Position numbers and translations under genes: made by a program. The notes below the pieces were generated by a model. That model saw nothing but the letters and a program-made list of their open reading frames with translations, was not told where the DNA came from and made no database searches. Below are positions 44,597 to 52,711 of a stretch of DNA of 64,000 bases, one piece after another (position 1 is the first letter of the stretch; the number at the start of each line of letters is the position of its first letter). Source of the DNA: CAYJAY01 sp964368445 (lineage in GTDB: Bacteria > Bacillota > Clostridia > Oscillospirales > Ruminococcaceae); NCBI GenBank assembly GCA_964368445.1, contig CAYJAY010000008.1:9357-73356 (forward strand). The letters are read 5' to 3'.

Positions 44597-45934
44597 TTAC
44601 TGTACCCCCTCTGAAAGCATCCGTACTCGACTGTTGAATTTTGGCATGTCGGTGAAACAAGTGAGAACAAAGATATCCCCGACAGAGTCACTACAAAGCT
44701 TGCCAAAAACGACATCGATATCGGTGTCACATATGATTTTATCAAAAGAAATTCCGGCAAACATAAGTCTTAACACAACGTCGTTTGCAAACTTACCTGA
44801 AACAAAGAGTTTCTTTATACGAGGATTGTTTAAAAGTTCAAAATCAATATCCCAAAGCCACGACATATCGTTGGCTATATATTTCCTGCTTAACAAATCG
44901 ACAAGAAGATAGACAGAAATTTCGGCCGCATCGCTTTCAAGCACGGCAGCAATCGACTGGTTGTATGACATAGAATTTTCATGTTTGCTTAAAAGAGAGA
45001 CGGTTCTGTGTCCGCCGATAAAACGGCTTTCAATCCGCCCGCTTTTTATAAGATATCCGCCAAGGCTTTTCGCCACATTTTCGCCCGAAAGGCCAAAAAT
45101 CTCGACACCAACCGTCATGGCGGCCGCAATGTTATATCCAAACATACCGCTTAAAATTTGAGGTTTTATGATAAATTCATCGTCTAAAACAAAACTCTTG
45201 CCTTGAACCGCGCTAACCGCATGGGTAAACGGTTGGTGGGTAAAGCCACATGATAAACAGCTGAAGTTTCCAAGATGGTTGTGTACTCGATAGGAATATG
45301 AAAGCCTTCCTTTGCAAACGGGGCAAAAAGCTCCGTCGAAATAAGCGTGTTTGGTTTCGAGCGGCTCGCAAATCGCCTCGCCTTTTATTCCGAAATAAAG
45401 GCTGTTTTCGCGACCTTGACCATATGACGCAACAAGCGGGTCGTCTGCGTTTAGTATCAAGATCGAATCTTTGGGCAATCCTTTTTTTAGTTCGCCATAA
45501 ACAAATTCGCTGTTTCCGTTTCGCGTTAGCTGGTCACGGTTGAGGTTTAACACAACGATTGCTGTCGGTGAAAACCCGGAAAAGCTATATTGACAGTATC
45601 TCTCGTCGCTTTCAAGAATCGCTATGTCGGCTTGAACTTCTCCTTTTAAGTTGCAGTTCTTCAAAAGAACCGTCGCAATTCCCTCGATTTGGTTACTACC
45701 TTGTTTGTTTGTAATTATTTTCTTGCCTGTTGTTTTTGCAACTTCAACGATAAGTTCGGCAGAGGTAGTTTTGCCGTTAGACCCACTAACCGCAACTACA
45801 ATGTCGGGCATTTTTAACCGCGAAAGGATAGCGGGGCAAATCTTTAACGCAATTCCTCCCGGAAAACTGCTCCCTCTACCAAGTTTTTCAAGAAAATACG
45901 AAAGAATTTTACAAATTAATATTGCTAATTTCAA
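44597..45934 (-). CDS. murT: Lipid II isoglutaminyl synthase, Mur ligase subunit MurT
   Basis: 445-residue Mur-ligase relative amidating the second stem-peptide residue of lipid II with GatD. VSGSNGKTTSAELI is the ATP loop; NLNRDQLTRNGN and LNADDPLVASYG are family blocks; a zinc ribbon with CPVCKGRLSYS and CLSCGFTH (about 200-230) is specific to MurT. Start TTG 45934 is preferred: GGAG sits 7 bases upstream and the protein then begins MKLAILICKILSYFLEKLG, as in homologues. A longer frame upstream has only 38 unconserved residues. Confidence 0.92.
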   Translation of the reverse strand: MKLAILICKILSYFLEKLGRGSSFPGGIALKICPAILSRLKMPDIVVAVSGSNGKTTSAELIVEVAKTTGKKIITNKQGSNQIEGIATVLLKNCNLKGEVQADIAILESDERYCQYSFSGFSPTAIVVLNLNRDQLTRNGNSEFVYGELKKGLPKDSILILNADDPLVASYGQGRENSLYFGIKGEAICEPLETKHAYFDGAFCPVCKGRLSYSYRVHNHLGNFSCLSCGFTHQPFTHAVSAVQGKSFVLDDEFIIKPQILSGMFGYNIAAAMTVGVEIFGLSGENVAKSLGGYLIKSGRIESRFIGGHRTVSLLSKHENSMSYNQSIAAVLESDAAEISVYLLVDLLSRKYIANDMSWLWDIDFELLNNPRIKKLFVSGKFANDVVLRLMFAGISFDKIICDTDIDVVFGKLCSDSVGDIFVLTCFTDMPKFNSRVRMLSEGVQ

Positions 45935-46037
45935 ATTTTGGCTCCATAATAATATTAAGATTAGTTTGTATACACCACTATAATAACAGAATTCCCTGTT
46001 CAATACAACAAAATATAACGTTAGAGTTAGAAGATTA

Positions 46038-46126
46038 GTTTGAAACAAAGTTTCAAACGTGAGTTTTGTGCTTTTCGGTCAATACGCCGCCCGAAATTTT
46101 GCCACAAAAAAACCGATGTGGCAAAA
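46038..46126. repeat. Two strong hairpins in the murT / HD-gene divergent region
   Basis: GTTTGAAAC/GTTTCAAAC (46038-46046 with 46050-46058, loop AAA) and TTTTGCCACA/TGTGGCAAAA (46097-46106 with 46117-46126) are perfect inverted repeats 38 bp apart. Neither has a good T-run on the plus strand. They lie in the probable leader of the plus-strand gene at 46162, and their role is unknown. Confidence 0.55.
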
Positions 46127-46161
46127 CCGCCCAAAACATCAAGAAAGGAATGGAGATTTTT

Positions 46162-47169
46162 ATGGGAGTCCCTTTAAAAGGAGATATTTTGGAAAATTTC
46201 GACATGTTTAAGCGCGAGACTTTGGAACTAGGGATTGTTAAAACGATAGGAGACCCGTACAAAACGTTTGAAAAAGACCCGAAATTAATGTTGACGGCGT
46301 TAAGAATAAGTGCTGCGCAAGGGTTTATAATCGACACCGAGACGCTAAAGGCGGCACACGAGAAAAAGGAGCTTTTGAAACAACTTTCAAGCGAGGATAT
46401 TAAACCAGAGTTCGAGCGGTATATCGTGTTGGAAAATGCCGGCCGGCACTTTTCAAAAAATAAAGATATATGGTTTGAGATTTTTCCCGAATTTAGGTCG
46501 TGCGTCGGGTTTGACCAACATAACCCAAACCATTGTTATGACGTGTTTTCACACATAATGGCGACGGTAGACGCGGTTGAACCAAAGCTAAATTTAAGGC
46601 TTGCCGCTTTTTTTCATGATGTTGCAAAACCTGTTTGTTTTACGTTTAACGAGCAAAAGATGGGACGTTTTTACGGACACACCGACAAAAGTGCCAACAT
46701 GGCAAAAGACGCGCTCGAACGCTTGAATTTTAACAACGACTTAATTGCTAACGTTTGTAAATTAATCTCGCTACACAATATATCAAAAAGGGATAGCGAT
46801 GAATATGCAAAGATGTGGATTATGAAAAGCTCAAAGCAAGATGTTTTGGAACTTTTGGAGCTTGTGCGCGCAGATTGCTTTTCCCACGACATTTGTTACC
46901 ATGACAGGCTGTTGACTCTTTCGGGACTTAAAGCGAGGATTGAAAAACTACTTTTAGAGGACGGATGTTTTTTTGAGAACGAACTTGATATAGACGACGG
47001 CGACTTTATAAATCTTGGAATTAACGAACAAAGCGTTATTAAAATGACAAAAGCAACGCTTTTACATAAAGTTGTGTTTGAAGGGCTTAAAAATAATAAA
47101 CTGCTTTTAAGCGAAAAGGCGATTGAGATTGTTAATTTTGGGGTTTTTTGTGACACCCCGACACCATAA
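46162..47169 (+). CDS. HD-domain protein derived from a CCA-adding enzyme without its catalytic head
   Basis: 335 residues. The first 70 match the neck of class II tRNA nucleotidyltransferases: TIGDPYKTFEKDPKLMLTALR and ISAAQGFIIDTETLKAAHE. The rest is an HD domain with HCYDVFSHIMATVDAV, FFHDVAKP (His152-Asp153) and FYGHTDKSANMAK. The nucleotidyltransferase head, with its GxDxD acids, is missing and cannot fit in the 130 bp upstream. ATG 46162 is preferred (GGAG 6 bases upstream); a 32-codon extension has no family match. It could be a standing phosphohydrolase or a degenerate paralogue. No frameshift is visible. Confidence 0.75.
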   Translation: MGVPLKGDILENFDMFKRETLELGIVKTIGDPYKTFEKDPKLMLTALRISAAQGFIIDTETLKAAHEKKELLKQLSSEDIKPEFERYIVLENAGRHFSKNKDIWFEIFPEFRSCVGFDQHNPNHCYDVFSHIMATVDAVEPKLNLRLAAFFHDVAKPVCFTFNEQKMGRFYGHTDKSANMAKDALERLNFNNDLIANVCKLISLHNISKRDSDEYAKMWIMKSSKQDVLELLELVRADCFSHDICYHDRLLTLSGLKARIEKLLLEDGCFFENELDIDDGDFINLGINEQSVIKMTKATLLHKVVFEGLKNNKLLLSEKAIEIVNFGVFCDTPTP

Positions 47170-47245
47170 TTTAGTGGTGTATACAAAATGTTTTGGTAAC
47201 ATAATAATTTGATTTGTTTTTTTTGCTCTTAAATGTTAAACTTAT

Positions 47246-47294
47246 CTTAGGTTGGCCTTCCGGAAACCGATCGTTTTGGGGAGCCCACCCTAAG
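47246..47294 (+). other. Long imperfect hairpin, terminator or structured leader
   Basis: CTTAGGTTGG (47246-47255) pairs with the CCACCCTAAG end (47285-47294) with one mismatch. Inside, CTTCC/GGGAG and GAAAC/GTTTT can also pair, giving a nearly continuous stem. TATTATTTTATT follows. It is 76 bases after the HD gene and 25 bases before the next start codon. No known riboswitch consensus was recognised. Confidence 0.5.
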
Positions 47295-47319
47295 TATTAT
47301 TTTATTCTAATAGGTGTTT

Positions 47320-49050
47320 ATGCGCGAAGCTGTTGGAAAAATAACCGAATCAATTGAACTACGCTGTGCCGTCGAAGTGGTATGGCAAATTTTGGTTGAT
47401 GTCGAGAGTTATGGAGAATGGTTTGACATAGACCGAAAGCAGACATTAAGAACGGTTGAGCCGGAATTTTGTGAAGGTGGCCGTTTGGTGTTTAATGACT
47501 CAAAAGCTTCAAGTAAAATAATAACTACCTGTAGAAAAAACAAAGAATTGTCGTTTGGAGATGACTTTTCCAGAGAAACATTCACACTGCAAGAAACCCA
47601 AAGAGGATCAAAACTAACTGTTTTGATAGAGCTTGCCGAAATAGAAAATTTAGACTTGGCAGTTATAAAATCCAAAGTCGCCGTGATGTTACGTTCGATT
47701 AAGCTTTTGGCGTATGACCGAAACGAGGGAGGCTTTGAACATAACGCAAAGAGAAAAGATCGAAAGAAAATCCCGATAGCCACAAGAGTTTTTACGATAG
47801 TGTTCAAAGGGTATAAGACAGCTGAACTTCACGACACAAGCCGTGTTCGAATAAACAGTCAGATAAACCAGGAGATAAGCCCAAACAGGTGGCAAACAAT
47901 GGCGGGGGGACTGTTTGCTATTGGCCTGTTTATCGTGCTTATTTATACGACTGCGATGGAAAAACCGGGCGTTGTGCGGTCTTCGGGGCTTTCGATATAT
48001 CAAAGCGAGAATATAACTAAACAGGTGGTTGAATCAATCGATTTTGACGAAACAAAACTTTTATTAGAAAGAAATTTAAGCTGTGTCGGAATGTCGGTTA
48101 ATGAAGACTTATTTAGCTATTCTTCGGTTGATACGTTTAACGACAAACCGGAAATTCAGATGTTTATTATGTATGACACACACAACATCGTGAGAAGATA
48201 TGGTATTTTAGACTATAAACAAAGCTATCAAAGATATTATGGCGAGATAGAGGATTTTTGCACGTCGATTACATTCGATATGACATACACCGATATTGAA
48301 GCTGTTGTGGGACAAAAGCTTTCGGGGTTTGATGTAGACAAAAACGGAACCGCAAGATATTATTTCGGAAAGATTGATGAAAGAAGAGATATCTTTGACA
48401 GATATAACTATTCCGAACTTGTGATAACTATCGACAGCATAAACGACGTGATTAAATGCGAATACTACTACCCACCGATACTTTCGGGAAATCTCCCGAT
48501 CAACGAACTTACAACGAGCATAGAACGCCAGTTTCCTGAAGAACGCGAGTATGAAGCTTCGAAACTTTACGGAGACAGGGTAGTTTTATTACAAGGTCTT
48601 TCAAAACAAGAGGTTGAAACGGTGTTGTCGGTCGACGGCGTCGAGATAACACAAGATGAATATCTATACAACGTTGATCCTCCGTATGACGACAACGAGT
48701 CGCAAGGGTTCACATACAGAATCCAATATCAAGATAATATAGCGGTTTCGGTTGTATTTGTGAACAACAAACTGTTAACCCTAGAAAGGGACACCCTTTC
48801 AGAATCGTTGACAGGGGAGCTTGCGGTTGGAATGTCGGGGAACTTGGTTGAACAAAGAATGGGAATTGTTCCGACGGCGATATATTCCGATGGCGAAAGC
48901 ATAATAAGCGTATACGGAACAACGGGTAAACTTGATTTAGCGCATGGCGAAACAACCGAGCTTATAGAACTTCTTAGGCAACAAGCACCAATATCAATAA
49001 CGTTAGAAACAGACGGGATGACGGTTATCGAAATTTTGTCTAATCAATAG
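47320..49050 (+). CDS. Membrane protein with N-terminal SRPBCC domain and outside BamE-like region (paralogue 1)
   Basis: 576 residues. The N-terminal ~150 resemble a START/SRPBCC ligand-binding fold (SIELRCAVEVVWQILVDVES, YGEWF, then GGRLVF). A basic linker and a single helix follow at about 195-212 (GGLFAIGLFIVLIYTTAM). The outside part of about 360 residues has repeated modules where a G/V-rich strand follows a short helix (MTYTDIEAVVGQKLSGF; GLSKQEVETVLSVDG; VGMSGNLVEQRMGI), the pattern of SmpA/BamE-like domains. No catalytic motif is seen. ATG 47320 is used; a GTG two codons upstream overlaps the AGGTG site. It is a paralogue of the next gene in layout, not close in sequence. Confidence 0.6.
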   Translation: MREAVGKITESIELRCAVEVVWQILVDVESYGEWFDIDRKQTLRTVEPEFCEGGRLVFNDSKASSKIITTCRKNKELSFGDDFSRETFTLQETQRGSKLTVLIELAEIENLDLAVIKSKVAVMLRSIKLLAYDRNEGGFEHNAKRKDRKKIPIATRVFTIVFKGYKTAELHDTSRVRINSQINQEISPNRWQTMAGGLFAIGLFIVLIYTTAMEKPGVVRSSGLSIYQSENITKQVVESIDFDETKLLLERNLSCVGMSVNEDLFSYSSVDTFNDKPEIQMFIMYDTHNIVRRYGILDYKQSYQRYYGEIEDFCTSITFDMTYTDIEAVVGQKLSGFDVDKNGTARYYFGKIDERRDIFDRYNYSELVITIDSINDVIKCEYYYPPILSGNLPINELTTSIERQFPEEREYEASKLYGDRVVLLQGLSKQEVETVLSVDGVEITQDEYLYNVDPPYDDNESQGFTYRIQYQDNIAVSVVFVNNKLLTLERDTLSESLTGELAVGMSGNLVEQRMGIVPTAIYSDGESIISVYGTTGKLDLAHGETTELIELLRQQAPISITLETDGMTVIEILSNQ

Positions 49051-49066
49051 GAATAGGTTTTTATTT

Positions 49067-51022
49067 ATGGAAAACAAAACTTGTCAAATCACCGTTCATG
49101 TCAACGCATCAAGGGAGGATGTTTGGGGAATAATAACCTCTCCTGCCGAGATGGCAAGTTTGATAGGGACAGAGATTAAAACAAAATTTAAATATTTCGG
49201 GGACATTGTAAACGGAAAACTTGGAGCTCTTGACAGAGTTTTTGAGGTTAGAATTAAACCACACGATATCGAGATTTTTGACGAGAAGATAAGGGTTGGG
49301 TTTCGCGTGACGCAAAACCCCGATTTTACGTGTGAAATCCTCGCGGTGGCTATAAGCTCGGACCCTTCCGACGCCGAAAATGCGCCGGAAATTTTGACCG
49401 AGATTTTAAGAAGGGTTAAAATAACCAGCGAACCTGCCAACGAAATATCTGCCGAATATACAGGGCAAGAGCAACAGCCTTCTTCATACCAACCGTTTAA
49501 GTATAAAGCGGAAAAAAAGCCAACGCCTACCCTCGAAACAAACGAGCAAAATCAACAACAAACATACATCGCCCCGCAAACTACATTTCAAAAGCATGTT
49601 GCGCCTTTTTTAATATATGCTGCAACCGTTGTTGTGGCGGTCTTGGGGTTGTTCACATATAACGAAGTAACCGCCGCAAAGGCGCCAAAGGTGGATACCG
49701 AGATTTTGAGTGAGTTTGTGACGTTTGAAAACGTAGGAACGATAAAGATCGGAGACACAAGGCAGACGGTCGAAACCCTTTTAAAGACTTCGGGCGAGGA
49801 AAAAGACGGCGAGACTTTTTATAAAAGCCTTGAAGTTTTGCCTGTTGGAGAAAGTAGTTATCAAACATCAATAGGATATGACAACGTCGGAAACGTTAAT
49901 AGGATAGAGTATATCGATCTGTCGATAAGTTCTGCTATCGAACCGTTGGTTTTGTCGGGTACAGGCGAAGTTACGGCCAATATGACGATGTTTGACGTTG
50001 AAAATGCTATTGGTTCAAAAGTGTCTTTGTTCAGAAACTATATCGACGCAAACGGAAACGAGATGTTAGAGGTTCATTTTGGATATTCCGATCCGTTCGC
50101 TAGTTTTAGCAACTCTTTCAGAGGGGAATATGCGGTATACATCAACAGGACAACGGGCGAAATAAAACGCGAACAACTTAAAGAATACGAGGGGTATGAC
50201 CCTCTTTTAATACCTTCGCTTGAACAACATCCCGCAAGCGCACAATATGCAAGTTATGATGAGTTTATAGCGGATAGATATATAACGCAAAAGGCGGAAT
50301 TTCTTGCCAACGACTATAGCAAAGGCGACCTTGCGGCGGTATTTGATGCGTCGCTTGACATATACAGCACGGTTAACAACAACCTGTTGCACAACGTTAA
50401 TTCTGCTACAGGTCCGCTTGTCGCAAATAATTTCCGTGATGCCGGAAACTATAAGTTAACCGCGATACTCGATGAGAACGGCGCGTTTAAACTCGGCTCG
50501 TTCACAAACTTAAAGCTTATGACCAAAGAAGGCATGTTAAACGAAACTAGGTTTAGACAGGTTTCGAGGGATATGTCAAAAGGTGAAATCGACGCAATTA
50601 TGCCGGTGCTTCCGACCTCGATTATTTTTGACATCAACAGCATAACATATTGCTATGGAAGATACCTTGAAAGAACCGAGGTTGACCAACAGTTTGAAGT
50701 TATTGTGGTGTATGACAAAACGACGATGCTAGCGGAAAATGTCTATATTAACGCACAACTTGCCGAAGGCGGAACGAGCGGACTCATAACGACACCCGAA
50801 GAGGTAACGCCGGTTCCGGAGCACCAAGGCGAGATGCCGCCGTCGGCGGGAGAACAGCAACAAGCTATTGAACAAGAACAGCAACAAGAAGAACTTGAAG
50901 CAACACAAGCAACACAAGCAACACAAGCAACGCCGGTTGTCGAAGGACAAACAGACACGGAAAATCAACAAGCTCAACCCGAAGGCGATGATACTCAAAC
51001 GGGTGAGCAAACACCGACCTAA
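49067..51022 (+). CDS. Membrane protein with N-terminal SRPBCC domain and outside BamE-like region (paralogue 2)
   Basis: 651 residues with the same layout as its upstream neighbour, 16 bp away. It has an SRPBCC-like domain (TVHVNASREDVWGIITSPAE, about 1-120), a Gln-rich linker, one helix (about 178-196) and an outside portion. Outside are VGTIKIGDTRQTVETLLKTS and ANMTMFDVENAIGSK, two BamE-like modules, followed by a 150-residue alpha/beta part. The last 70 residues are Gln/Glu/Thr-rich with QATQATQATQAT, encoded by three copies of GCAACACAA at 50900-50926. Having a lipid- or ligand-binding fold inside and sensor-like modules outside suggests signalling or lipid handling, but this is inference. 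Confidence 0.6.
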   Translation: MENKTCQITVHVNASREDVWGIITSPAEMASLIGTEIKTKFKYFGDIVNGKLGALDRVFEVRIKPHDIEIFDEKIRVGFRVTQNPDFTCEILAVAISSDPSDAENAPEILTEILRRVKITSEPANEISAEYTGQEQQPSSYQPFKYKAEKKPTPTLETNEQNQQQTYIAPQTTFQKHVAPFLIYAATVVVAVLGLFTYNEVTAAKAPKVDTEILSEFVTFENVGTIKIGDTRQTVETLLKTSGEEKDGETFYKSLEVLPVGESSYQTSIGYDNVGNVNRIEYIDLSISSAIEPLVLSGTGEVTANMTMFDVENAIGSKVSLFRNYIDANGNEMLEVHFGYSDPFASFSNSFRGEYAVYINRTTGEIKREQLKEYEGYDPLLIPSLEQHPASAQYASYDEFIADRYITQKAEFLANDYSKGDLAAVFDASLDIYSTVNNNLLHNVNSATGPLVANNFRDAGNYKLTAILDENGAFKLGSFTNLKLMTKEGMLNETRFRQVSRDMSKGEIDAIMPVLPTSIIFDINSITYCYGRYLERTEVDQQFEVIVVYDKTTMLAENVYINAQLAEGGTSGLITTPEEVTPVPEHQGEMPPSAGEQQQAIEQEQQQEELEATQATQATQATPVVEGQTDTENQQAQPEGDDTQTGEQTPT

Positions 51023-51086
51023 AAAATCGGATATATGAGGGAACAATAGGATTAATGTAAAAGTTTTTCGGGGGATAGAACAAAAC

Positions 51087-52691
51087 ATGTCTAAATTAGT
51101 GATGAGCACGGTTCAAAAAAGAATTTTTAACGTCGTTTCGACCGAACAAAGTTATTATAACAGCGACATAGCGTTAAAAATTCTTCATTTCTCAACTTAT
51201 TCTTTTGTTATATTTACAATCTTTTTAAGTGTGATAAACCTATTTTCGGTTGAGATTATTAAGCAAACGGAATATTATTTAAATTTCTCGTTAATTATTT
51301 TTGGCGTATTGACTTTAGAGATGTTGATATATACGGTTTTGGTCAAGTTCTTTTTGGGATTCGATTTTGGACTTGTTATGTTACATTCGGCTTTTTGTTA
51401 TGTTATAAATATTTTTACGGGATACTGTTTTTTCAGGTGCTTATGGAACTGGATGCTTGATGGATATATAGTTTACAATCTCGATTATTCTTTTGTGTTG
51501 GACAGAGTAATTCAAAATTCACTCGGACTTGCGGCGATGATACTTGCCGGATATCTAATCATTATGATTATAGGGGTGATAAATGACAGGGTGGTTTCGC
51601 CTAACATATGGAGAATTGCGGTTATATTTCCGATTATAGCGATGTTGGCATCGGCTTTCTTGATTATATTTATTCCTCGCTCGCTGGTGTACAACTTTTC
51701 GGTTGTTATCTGCCAGGTATACTTTGGCTTTATAATATACCTTGTTGTTAGGTATCTCGTTCAGATGTTGTTTCATTTTTTGATGGTATCAAGTGTTTTG
51801 GAACGACTTGAAAGACCGAAAAAAGTTGTTGAAAAGGTGGATACAAAATATTTCGGAAAAGTAATGACTATCGAGGACAGATATAAGAGTTCTATCGAAG
51901 CGGTTGGTGAACGTTTTAAATTTGCCAAAACCGCAGGAAATTCGCTTGCTTTGGCGACACAAAACGGAATTAAAAATATTAACATGAAGTTTGCCGTTCC
52001 GGAAAAAGCGAAGAAGGTTGTGGTTGTTTCAAAACCACCGTTAGAAAACAATAAGCCCGTTGACGATATCGAGCTTAAAGAAATCAAGATGCTTGCAATT
52101 GAAAACGATAAACTAAAGACAGATGTCGAAAACGATAAACAGCCAATAACAGGCGAGCAAGATGTCAATAGCGTTGAGCAACCAATGACACAAATTGAAA
52201 ACGTCGATGGACAAACAGAGAAACAAGATAAAAAACAAAGCGAAGACAACGAAAAAGCTGAAGCAGAAGTGAAAAATAACGATGTTAGCGAAACTGAACA
52301 AAAACAAGAAATTGAAGTTTTAAGCGAAACAACCGAACATCAAGATAAACAAGACAAAGACGATAAAAAGGATAAAGAGGATAACGTCGAAAACGTCAAT
52401 AACGTCGATAACGTCGATAACGTCGATAACGTCGATAACGTCAATAACGTCAATAACGTCGATAACGTCGATAACGAAGAAAAAGACGAAATAGTTAAGG
52501 AAGAAAGCAAAGAAAAACAAGACGAACGCGAAATAGATAAAGCCGAAAACAAAGAAAAAAGGCACGACCAAGACCAACAAAATACCAGCAAAGATAAATC
52601 GTCCGAAACTCCAAAAGAGCCCGGCATTTTCAATATGTTTGATAAACTGAAGAAAAAGACCGACGATAAACCTGATAAATCTAATGATTAA
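51087..52691 (+). CDS. Six-helix membrane protein with long charged, repeat-containing tail
   Basis: 534 residues. Six hydrophobic helices lie between about residues 30 and 240. An inside tail of nearly 300 residues follows, Lys/Glu/Asp/Asn-rich, with an EKQDKKQSEDNEKAEAE-type stretch, a VEKVDTKYFGKV segment after the last helix, and ten NVD/NVN triplets. GGGGGA precedes the ATG by 11 bases. It follows the two SRPBCC membrane proteins on the same strand (65 bp gap) and may form a set with them. No family was recognised. Confidence 0.6.
   Translation: MSKLVMSTVQKRIFNVVSTEQSYYNSDIALKILHFSTYSFVIFTIFLSVINLFSVEIIKQTEYYLNFSLIIFGVLTLEMLIYTVLVKFFLGFDFGLVMLHSAFCYVINIFTGYCFFRCLWNWMLDGYIVYNLDYSFVLDRVIQNSLGLAAMILAGYLIIMIIGVINDRVVSPNIWRIAVIFPIIAMLASAFLIIFIPRSLVYNFSVVICQVYFGFIIYLVVRYLVQMLFHFLMVSSVLERLERPKKVVEKVDTKYFGKVMTIEDRYKSSIEAVGERFKFAKTAGNSLALATQNGIKNINMKFAVPEKAKKVVVVSKPPLENNKPVDDIELKEIKMLAIENDKLKTDVENDKQPITGEQDVNSVEQPMTQIENVDGQTEKQDKKQSEDNEKAEAEVKNNDVSETEQKQEIEVLSETTEHQDKQDKDDKKDKEDNVENVNNVDNVDNVDNVDNVNNVNNVDNVDNEEKDEIVKEESKEKQDEREIDKAENKEKRHDQDQQNTSKDKSSETPKEPGIFNMFDKLKKKTDDKPDKSND
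52383..52475. repeat. 9-bp tandem repeat inside the membrane protein gene
   Basis: Ten units of AACGTCGAT or AACGTCAAT, plus AAC. It keeps frame and encodes Asn-Val-Asp/Asn triplets. Four neighbouring units are identical, as expected of recent slippage. Spacers are absent, so it is not a CRISPR array. Confidence 0.9.
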
Positions 52692-52711
52692 TAAAGTAAG
52701 GAATGCTGAAA

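Noticed and set aside
45937..46048. N-terminal extension of MurT
   Set aside because: Hydrophobic but unconserved; the TTG at 45934 with GGAG gives the family start.
47246..47294. T-box or known riboswitch
   Set aside because: The minus strand reads AGGGTGGG, which superficially resembles the T-box AGGGTGG, but the continuation to GGTACCGCG is missing and no specifier stem is visible.
52383..52475. Tandem array as CRISPR
   Set aside because: Units are 9 bp with no spacers, in frame within a coding gene.
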